Shown here: piece after piece, positions 57,301-64,000 of the stretch
Position numbering within the stretch: the first letter of the stretch is position 1
Layout: every line of letters starts with the position of its first letter
Assembly: GCA_000733355.1 (NCBI GenBank)
Contig: JNVV01000011.1
Location: 871,826 to 935,825, forward strand
Direction of reading: 5' to 3'
Source: Falciphora oryzae
Taxonomy: Eukaryota > Ascomycota > Sordariomycetes > Magnaporthales > Magnaporthaceae
DNA length: 64,000 nucleotides
Program-made: the position numbers and the translations under genes
Notes under the pieces: model-generated
Told to the model about the DNA's origin: nothing
The model's input: only the letters and a program-made list of their open reading frames with translations
Database searches by the model: none

Positions 57301-58763
57301 GCGGGAGCTAGCGAGGAGTCGTCCCGGGGAGCGCCCGCAGCGGGGCTGGGCTCGGGGGCTGTTGGTTGCACCGCAAGCACAGTCGCTTCGGGTTCGAGGG
57401 GTGAAGAACGGCCATCGCCGCTGCGTCTCTGGTCTGACCGCTCGTGCCGCTGGCTCGGTGGATGGGCTTGATTATTGTCGGTCCTGCCCTGCCGGATGGG
57501 CTCTAGCGCCCTATCCACAATGAAGCTGGTAGCCTCCCCCATCTCAGAGAGCGCGGCCTCGGCATACTGCATGCTCTCTCTAAACGACACGATCGAGTCC
57601 ATCATAATCATGCTAAAGTCCTCTCCTTGGGCAATGGTGTCAATATCAGCATCGCTCCTAGAAGCGCTCTCGATTGTCTCAGACTCGGCATCGCTCCTGT
57701 CGGCACCCGACGCCACATAGTCGACCGACCCTCCGTTATCCTGGCCGGAAGCTTCGGAGACTGGTAGGTCTACTGCTCTTGGCGCCTCCTGCTGGCTCGA
57801 GCGACGTTCCCTATCCACACTGCTGGGTGCCTGCCACGCGCCGGCAGGCGGGCGTGGCTCGGGCACGGCGGCAAGCCATATATCTTCATCTATGGCGTTC
57901 CCGTCCGCGCCGTCCGTTGATACATCAATTGAGGGCAGCATAGTTTCGTCCGGGCGGAAGTCCTCGGTCATGGGCTCTGTGGGAATGGCGGAGGGGATGG
58001 TCTCGATCAGCGTATTCCGGTCGGCCAGTGCTTCCATCTCGGCGGGCGCCAGAGCCTGGCGCCGCGGGCGGCCCCTTTTCTTCGCAGTCCCGGTATCCTG
58101 GGGCGGCCTTATATCTTTCTTGGACGGAGCCCTGGCCTTGCGCCCTGGTGTCTTTCGGAACTTTGCGGCTGGTCTTGGGGTCGCGTCGACGTCCTCGCCG
58201 CCCGTCTCGGACGCCGAGTCCGCCGTCTCTGATCGCAAGCGACGATTGCGGTCGGGGCTGCGGTCGATGGGGGTCCCAGCCCTTTTTTTAGATGATGGCA
58301 TCGGGGTACCTGACTTGCGCGGTCTTCCTCGCCTGCGAGGTGTCGCCGTACCCGGCAAGGGTTCCTGTTCATCGTCTGTGAGACCCCTCAGGGGGATTGT
58401 GGTTGTTGTCGTGGATGTGGTGAGATCGCGACGGCGGGCGGCAGAGCGCGGGCCTCGGACGGCAGAGGACGGGAAGAGACGGCGCGTGACGTGATCCTTC
58501 TCGCCACCCTCAGCCTCGACAGTGACGAGGATTTTCTGTGGCGACAGCTCGTTGCCAACGTCTAGCTCGAAAGTCTGTTTCCTCGGAGAGCTGGCCGTCG
58601 ACGACTGCCTCTGTGACCGCAGTGAGGACTGGTAGCCTCGAGCCATGCTGCGGGTGACGCGAGCCGCGGAGTTCGGGACGACCTCGTTGAGCGGATCCGG
58701 GGATGACATGGTGTCCATGGCCGCGTCGGTGGTGGATGATGGCATCGCGGGTGGGCTCGTCAA
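54321..58763 (-). CDS. Large AT-hook nuclear protein of unknown function
   Basis: One uninterrupted frame of 1480 residues. Most of it looks disordered and rich in Ser, Pro, Ala, Asp and Glu. Two AT-hook cores are visible: RRGRPRK near residue 145 and KKRGRPRR near 232. They sit in a basic Ser/Pro region with further KKR patches, predicting minor-groove DNA binding and a nuclear location. An acidic block with DDDDDYDGEEE lies near 585-610. Short acidic and Ser-Pro motifs occur throughout, suggesting phosphorylation. The last 90 residues (AHWVRMDALLQERRKGSLNF to the GEERRRA end) are Trp- and Leu-containing and helical, and are probably the conserved domain. I recognise the general type (fungal AT-hook domain protein) but no assigned role. 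No introns were needed. Confidence 0.85.
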   Translation of the reverse strand: MTSPPAMPSSTTDAAMDTMSSPDPLNEVVPNSAARVTRSMARGYQSSLRSQRQSSTASSPRKQTFELDVGNELSPQKILVTVEAEGGEKDHVTRRLFPSSAVRGPRSAARRRDLTTSTTTTTIPLRGLTDDEQEPLPGTATPRRRGRPRKSGTPMPSSKKRAGTPIDRSPDRNRRLRSETADSASETGGEDVDATPRPAAKFRKTPGRKARAPSKKDIRPPQDTGTAKKRGRPRRQALAPAEMEALADRNTLIETIPSAIPTEPMTEDFRPDETMLPSIDVSTDGADGNAIDEDIWLAAVPEPRPPAGAWQAPSSVDRERRSSQQEAPRAVDLPVSEASGQDNGGSVDYVASGADRSDAESETIESASRSDADIDTIAQGEDFSMIMMDSIVSFRESMQYAEAALSEMGEATSFIVDRALEPIRQGRTDNNQAHPPSQRHERSDQRRSGDGRSSPLEPEATVLAVQPTAPEPSPAAGAPRDDSSLAPANANNATRTWADSPRRGKNATPLSRQLALKSLRRDESLLDTPLASRNQEVHAAPEEASVYDDSFSEIPEAVLKAATPRPLQRHQDLLSEEEDEAEGRVEDHDIDNSPDDDDDYDGEEEAMENDEKAQSAEPGSMVIDSAPPSDAASKLLTPDETPPPVDEEPPVKVSEDAAMASDDARDDELRSSPPALRPSADEASRPMPPGVASDTRQDPTESLEAAARSSPLSPRSDQDGQSDNVDLPSLAARPALSPIVRVGRALQHVTSDPPSPKGAESTLGSPFRSSVSRDIEDPDTTRPGVTAAPSPEPPTRDAAPKPSSVMRSERSWTQVLNPLSQIKSLVSQGAQIFSPRTIVPQATAEDPFAPDSDMPSPKAVPRAKKPSLPLEEPGLESLTSSTRAARDGVEDAMDWEAPESVVAVGSQPTQGSSASSAATSSGPVSGHIDDLRLRRSGHDDNNVGAGVPVEEERLSQDGSEPPEVDEDDDDIWAFEASRPTPSPAKPVLAQDPTLNLWSRAKLPSPWTKTATPRVASSSEEFSLLSVQERDLSQASLPRRREQPLPVQVARTSAARVDLSNFFSSPAVVPRLQPFAADGTDDAAPAQPTKDSRKQLSGSVVPPLQPAVARESIAARSASQSQNPPSSVAQKVFQPNGQRRLDLFSPAPPHQPHVSEVRPSASSKRAPPKPLFARLPQKRNFTPHVVSSGGWLFSPGGSGGASHNASAEDTVDPDEGRHAPSDAEPDEDESSFVAPTLKPLPNRAASPTKSCLRSPLKPKTPGRVVEFTSSTLSPLGLEQTRAHQGLPQVAGGGDAMDLDSEPMQVDVQRPAGGETNKENKTRDPSTSLGGKVAPKPISVLRQSVVLAPPTGAGATTADAALRLSQTQWSRAHWVRMDALLQERRKGSLNFQLQHRVSISQKRRSAALLGKHVSAQGESMALDQWHLDVVDAFRTELGAGCVWDEHVLSKRLFALLVGEERRRAAKGARPRPLGTTRSSQAS

Positions 58764-59943
58764 GCGACAATGCGCATGTGCGCGTGCGGTAGCATAGGCG
58801 CAATAAATGGGTCTGTTCGGGGCGGCCTGCTAGCACTGACTGACCTGGCGGCTGGCGCTGTTGACGGGTGCTGTGTGCCTGGTGGTATGCTCCGGGCTGG
58901 CCTATATGTCACGGTGCCGGTTATGAAAGATTTCCGGCCGAATATCGATATCGCGACAGCCAATCGTGCAATCCCATATTGAAGACAAGGTCCCTGGATG
59001 TTTGTTTACATTCAGCCGAATGGTTCGTCCCGCCCGAGTGGAGCTTAGCCCTAGATGCCGCCGCCTGCCATCCCCAGCAACAGCAGAGCAAGAGCCCGGG
59101 TGGGTCCAGCCGTTTGGACTCGCCCACGTCGGCAGGATCAAACTATAACGTTGGCCGTTTTAGCCCGCCGGCTATCCCAGCAGAGCCCGTCGCGTCAGCA
59201 CCATGAAGTGCATCCGTAATGAGCAAAATAAAACAAAATAACATAAAGGCCTACACATTATAACAGCACTAACCCCGCGAGGCCCAGCCGTGGAATCGGT
59301 TGCAACAAACGTTCTCCTCGAACGTTCCGCCAGCGAGAGTCGAAGGCAGGGCCAGGAGTGCAAGGCGTCAGGGCGGAATGTGAAGGACGAGACAGCCTCG
59401 AAGTGCGAGCACTTGTGTTTGGTCCGTGAGTGAGTGTCATCTTTTCACAGCTAGTCTCGTACGCGACTGGGTAGACACCATTCAATTTTTTCTCTTTTCG
59501 AAAGGCAGAGTTCCTTCCCCAAAGCTCGAATTTCCGGTGCTCCATTCTCGCCATTCCCAACCCGTGCTCGAAGTGCTGCCGAGGAACTGATCCGGCTAAA
59601 GAAACTGATAAAATGTCAAGAGAAAGAAAATTACACGAGAGAAAATAATAAGAAACCATTTGCGTAGCACTGCGGTCAAATATTGCACACACTTATAGGA
59701 GGATAAGAAAACAGAAGGAAACAAGAGCAGAGAAAAGAGCGGAGAAAGACAGGAAGTGTGGTGTAAAGGGGGAGCCTGCGAGTGGGGGAGGGCAAAGAAA
59801 AATAAAAGAAAGACGGCCAAAAAGCAGCGGCGCCAAACAATGACCACCCATTTCGCTAGCTCTTCCGTACTTACGGAGATGCTTCATGGCTATCCAATAG
59901 ATAAATTGGCCCCCTCATCTATCTTGTATCAGACTGGACTTGA
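58764..59943. other. Intergenic region between AT-hook gene and SDS3 3' end
   Basis: Both flanking genes are on the minus strand, so this holds the AT-hook gene promoter and the SDS3 3' region. It is A-rich on the + strand near 59620-59830. No gene seen. Confidence 0.45.
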
Positions 59944-61669
59944 TCAGTTACGCCTTCGCTGTGCCCTAGTGTTGCTACCTTGTCGAGCCATAGTGACGCC
60001 CCCTTGGCTGCTCTGGCGACTCATTGGGCTGGCGCCAGGGGCTGTTGTTGGGCCGGCCTTGGGGTTCGGAGTGGGCGGCCCACGGATGGAGCTCAGTGGG
60101 AGCTTCAGGTCCGCTCGAAGCTCCTCGGGCGAGTTCCTGGGTCCGTCCAGGTAGATGGCATATCGGTCCTCGCGCACGTTGAAGGCGGTTGCCTCGAGCA
60201 CTTTCCGGCAACCGTTCGCGTTGTCGAAATTCGAGCCGACGCCATGGATGTTCTCGTACTGCCGTAGAATGCTCATCACCATAAGGTCCGAGTTAACCTC
60301 TTCAGGCGGCAGGACGGTCGGACTGTTGCCGTCCTTGTTGCTGTACGACTTGGCATATGTAGCCAAGAACATTGGCGGCAACTTGGGCACCGCCGCTGCC
60401 ATCTTCTCGAGGTTTCCGGGAATCTCAAAGTTGGTGAGCGCCTCCAGTCCCACAATCTTCTCGTCGATGAAGTTGGGATTGTTTGCACCACCTCGACTGC
60501 GGGTCGCATGCGACGGCACCCGCTCCATCATTGGGGCCGCGGCGATGGGTTCGCTCCCATCCTGGTCGCCGTCATCGTTCTCGCCCGCATCGCTGTCGTC
60601 CGGTGAGCCATGGCCACCAGAGCCATTTGTCTTGGACTTGCTCGTGAGCAGGTACTTATGGGCAGCCAACGCTGCAGTGTTGTACTGCATCGCGAGCTCC
60701 TTGTCCGTGAACAGCTTGTCGATGCTATATATAGGGCCAGTTGCCTTGCGGGACACAAGTCGGTCGTTCTGCCACAGGGGTGTGGTATTGTTGGGATCAA
60801 GGACCCGCCGCTGGGGCGCCGGTGAGCCATCATCGTCTGCGCCGTTTCGTTTGCGTTTCCTGCCGTCCGAGTAGCCGCTCACCTCGTCGGCATTTTGGCG
60901 GAGCCGGGTGGCCCGCTTGGTGTGCGTGCCGCCGGGACTTGCTGGGTTCGTGATGGAGTACTGGTTGGGGTGCAGGAGTAGCGCAGAGGCGTCGGAGATC
61001 TCGAACGCTTCTTTTTCCTTCGTTAGGCGTGCTCTCTTGGAGTTTATAGCGTTGATTAGGCGGTCACGGAGAGTCTGCGACAGTGCGCGGTGCTCGCGTT
61101 TTGCGACCTCAGTTTTGTATATGTAAACGTTACGATGCTCATGGCTCTTCATGTCGAATTCGTCCTACGAAGCCAGGTCGGCCACAATCAGTCCGATGTA
61201 TACCCCCTGCGAAGTCGGGGAAGACTAGAAGCTACGGGGCACGACAGAGAGCAGATTGTCATAAGAGACATACCTTGTGACGCGTCAGCTCAAAATCGCG
61301 GCGCTCAACGAGATCCTCTATGGTGTTAACCCATTCCTGGAACTTAGGACCGGCCATCTCGAGGACGGTCCTGCCGCGGAACTGAGGGTCAATGTTGTCG
61401 CTCATGCTCTGCTCCCGGTCTATAGCGGCAAGCGGCTGCGCAGCGTATGGATCGACCTGCATGACCAGCGCAGTGTCGACTTGTATCTTGGCTAGCATCT
61501 CGCGGTATTCTCGATCACGGTTCATGTCGAACTGCTCGGAAAGAGAGGCGAGACGTTCGACCAGGAGTTGTCGCTTTTTTTCCCGCTTTGACAGCGCGGG
61601 AGGCGGAGAAGGATTCGAGCGTCTGTCGGACTTCGCGTGCGCCGCTTCTATCGGTTCGTTGATTGACAT
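59944..61669 (-). CDS. sds3: SDS3-like subunit of the Rpd3 histone deacetylase complex
   Basis: Two exons (61669-61274, 61164-59944) join in phase at TRHK/DEFDMKSHEH to about 538 residues. The start MSINEP was chosen, although an in-frame Met lies 69 bases upstream. The N-terminal half is a Sds3-type coiled coil: KREKKRQLLVERLASLSEQF, NRDREYREMLAKIQVDTALVMQVDPY and HRNVYIYKTEVAKREHRALSQTLRDRLINAI. The Arg-rich middle has a RKRKRNG nuclear-localisation-like patch and an acidic stretch. The C-terminal part (about 380-480) carries a further conserved segment with DGPRNSPEELRADLKLPL. Sds3 holds the Sin3-Rpd3L deacetylase complex together in the nucleus. The C-terminus is Gln/Arg-rich and low complexity. 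It is head to head with LSM1. Confidence 0.9.
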
Positions 61670-62714
61670 GGCAACGGGTTGTGGGCGAACCCACGCAGCT
61701 GGCCTGCAGGGAGATCGAGAGAGCGTGTGTGGGCACAAGGTTCAGCGCCGGCGGCGAAAGTGTCGAAGAGGGCCAGGAAGCGCCCGAGTTACGGGAGGGT
61801 CGGTGTCACCGGGGAGGACGGCGCCGTGTTGCTAAGCAAGGGCGCGAGGAGCGGAGGGACTGCGGTAGCTAGAGAAGACTCGTCAGCGGCGGGGATTACA
61901 ACGAATTAGACCAGTGAGTAGGTAGGCACAGGTTATGGGGGAGTCAGTCTTAGGCTGGCTCAGGAAATTGATCTGGAGAGACAACAGCAGCCCCAACCTT
62001 GAAGAGGAGCAAGGTTCAGAATTGCGCCCGACTGATCGGTGTCATTCGGCGCCTGCAGCCTGCTTGAACAAATCCAGGAGGCGACGGGGTGTGAAACAAA
62101 CCTGGAGCAAGAATTGGGAGAATGTGAATCCGACAACGAGGTAGGCAGGAACTGGAATCTCAAGGGGAAGGTCAAAAATCATCTACCTTGGAGGGGACGC
62201 ACTCGGCGGAGGCTAAAGGTGGATGTGGTTAGCCCGAGGGTGACGATGGTAGGCTGGAGGAGCTGGCTTTTGGAGCAGAGAATCGTGCGGCGGTCGAACG
62301 TGTCGCGAGTCTTCTTCCTCTCGCCAGGCGCTGGTTCTGTCCCCCGCTAAAGTTCCATGGTTGGTGTGGGCCATGAGGAATGGTGTAATATGATTGGTTG
62401 CCCGCTCCGTATCAGCAGAGACGCAGAGCGAAGTACCCCCGATGGGGCTCCACTGGCTCAGCCATAACTGGATGATATTGATGCAGGTGGCCAATGCGCA
62501 TGAATTTGGCCCTGCGCAGCTTGTGTTCGCCGGATTGCAACGACGGCTTCCATCCGGCAAACGCGAGCGAGCAACACGCAGCCGTCTCGGCCACGTTCAC
62601 CCCTCGACCGGAACAGCACACCACAATCAACGAACCGAGGCCAATAACCGCTCTGCGACGCGCCGATGGAACGGCATTAACCCACCACGCCGCACGCCGC
62701 TCTCCATGACTTAA
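61670..62714. promoter_or_regulatory. Divergent promoter region of SDS3 and LSM1
   Basis: About 1 kb between two divergent genes. It has a GTAGGTAGGCAC motif near 61918. Open frames present look random. No further gene supported. Confidence 0.45.
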
Positions 62715-63461
62715 ATGGAGAACCTATCGCTATCAGATGCCCCTCACCAAGGGGCCGGCCCGGCGCCTGGAGGAGGCACCATCCAGGGACCTGCCGGACG
62801 CGGACCTCCGCCTCCCTCTCTGCCTCCGCAGCCGCAGTCGCAGCTCCCCGCCCAGATGTTTACAACTGCCGCCCAGCTGCTTGACTTGACCGACAGTAAG
62901 TCTATTCGCGTCTCTCCATGCGCGCTGCTGCCGCTAGAGCAGTGGCCCCTTCCCATTACGTGTGGGCTAGCTGACAACGATATCCGCTACTGTAGAGAAG
63001 TTGATGATTGCGCTGCGCGATGGGCGCAAGCTTAGCGGGGTCTTACGGAGCTGGGATCAGTTCGGTATGGCGCAACCAATCCAGACTGCGAGCCGATGGC
63101 TGCGCAGAGACAGGGCGCTTTTTGTTGACGATACCCAGCAAATCTTGTTCTCCAGTCCACAACAGAGCGGCTCTTTGTCCCGCCGGGCTCAACCACCGGC
63201 GCCCCCGAGGATCGGGGCCTCTACGCTGACATCCCCCGTGGCCTTTTCCTCGTCCGAGGCGAGAATGTGCTTCTGCTCGGCGAGATTGACCTCGACAAAG
63301 ACGACGACCCACCTCCTGGCTACGAAAAGGCAGAGCTGCCGCTGGTGGAGGCGCTTATCAAGCGGCGCAAGGCCGAAGAGAAGGCTAGAGAAAAGACGCG
63401 CCTTCGCAAGCTGGCTAGCCTTGGGTTCGAAGGCGAGAACATGGGAGAAGTCATATTCTAG
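62715..63461 (+). CDS. lsm1: LSM1, Sm-like subunit of the Lsm1-7 mRNA decapping complex
   Basis: Three exons (62715-62895, 62996-63064, 63139-63461) join in phase to about 190 residues. A Pro/Gly-rich N-terminal extension (about residues 1-46) precedes the Sm fold. The Sm1 motif reads [27 protein letters not shown] and spans the second intron. The Sm2 motif reads GLFLVRGENVLLLGEIDLD. The C-terminal helix (ALIKRRKAEEKAREKTRLRK) matches the Lsm1 extension that crosses the ring. Lsm1 defines the cytoplasmic Lsm1-7 ring that binds oligoadenylated mRNA and promotes decapping with Pat1. Fungal Lsm1 proteins often carry such Pro-rich extensions. Confidence 0.94.
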
Positions 63462-64000
63462 CATGGCACAGCTGGTCGCAAAGGCGCGGAGGTAAGCTTG
63501 CCACGACATTCGGGGGTACCGAGGAGACAATGTGGATGCAGCATTCACCGCGATTCACCAAGCCGAAGAAGACCCCCCAAGATATCGGGACTAGCTACTC
63601 GTGCTCGTCATAAAGAATAACGAAAAACAAGCCCAACATGAAGACGGCTTTTGAGGGGGTGACGCGACGCCTGAGCTATTGGGTCTGTCGCCGTCGCTGG
63701 GGAAAAAAAAAAACCAAACGGGGGTTCGGCCAGCAGAATATTGTGAAATGCGGCCGAGCCGGGGGATGTCACGGTGGCACGGCGCCCAAATAAAAATCTG
63801 CAGTTCCGACAACGCTAACTAAAACCCCCAGTACCCGAACTTAGGTATCCTGTAGGTTTCCTTTCCTGTTTTCTGTATCCTTCCCCGTTTCTTATATCCT
63901 CAAGAACCATAAGTTTTTGGGTGTCCTAACTAAGGTTGTGCAGTTTATACGGACTGCAGGCTTTTATTTGGCGAACGTGGGTTGGAGAGCTCCGGAGACC
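63462..64000. other. Downstream flank to the window end
   Basis: LSM1 3' region. It has an A10 run near 63701-63711 and TC-rich DNA at the end. No gene supported. Confidence 0.4.

Overview
The window is nuclear DNA from a filamentous ascomycete, most likely a Sordariomycete. The evidence is short spliceosomal introns of about 60-270 bp with GTRNGT donors and CTAAC-type branch points, GC-rich third codon positions, gene families typical of Pezizomycotina, and long pyrimidine-rich intergenic stretches. Two runs of N (19520-19776 and 34434-34562) show it is a scaffold with gaps. I see no bacterial, viral or organellar genes, no rRNA or convincing tRNA gene, no CRISPR array and no coding transposon.

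Layout, left to right. 278-2941 (+) is an ADAM-type membrane metalloprotease. 3886-4721 (-) is a His-rich protein of unknown function. 6650-9423 (-) is a LisH/WD40 protein of the TBL1/SIF2 co-repressor family in six exons. A 4-kb gene-poor spacer separates it from a divergent TMEM115-like Golgi membrane protein (13478-14729, +). About 9 kb with no supportable gene, including the first gap, follows. Then come the general co-repressor CYC8/SSN6 (24020-27297, +), ribosomal protein L3 (28209-29686, +), an unknown, possibly mitochondrial protein (30287-31290, +) and anthranilate synthase component I (31910-33761, +).

33959-34620 holds a decayed GFA/CENP-V-type gene broken by a stop codon and by the second gap. 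A transport/metabolism group follows: a DHA1-type MFS drug/polyamine transporter (-), an ITR-type myo-inositol/sugar transporter (-) and a membrane-anchored short-chain dehydrogenase (+). Next are a kinase-like protein with degenerate catalytic motifs (44029-46107, +) and a GH72 glucanosyltransferase whose GPI-anchor end is out of frame (47151-48506, +).

The right third is dense in housekeeping genes: SOF1 (rRNA processing, -), RPN6 (26S proteasome lid, +), a 1480-residue AT-hook protein (-), SDS3 (Rpd3 deacetylase complex, -) and LSM1 (mRNA decapping, +). SOF1/RPN6 and SDS3/LSM1 are head-to-head pairs that probably share promoters. Three chromatin co-repressor components (TBL1/SIF2-like, CYC8, SDS3) lie in the window, but there is no sign that they form a cluster.

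Most gene models were built by splicing by hand so that reading phase, splice signals and family similarity agree at each junction. I found no clear new multi-gene system. The observations most worth a second look are the broken GH72 and GFA genes, a strong decoy splice donor inside the RPL3 coding sequence, several micro-exons, a dispersed AGGT-half-site palindrome confined to non-coding DNA, a fold-back element near 38.8-38.96 kb, and a possible 43-residue membrane microprotein at 12.4-12.6 kb.
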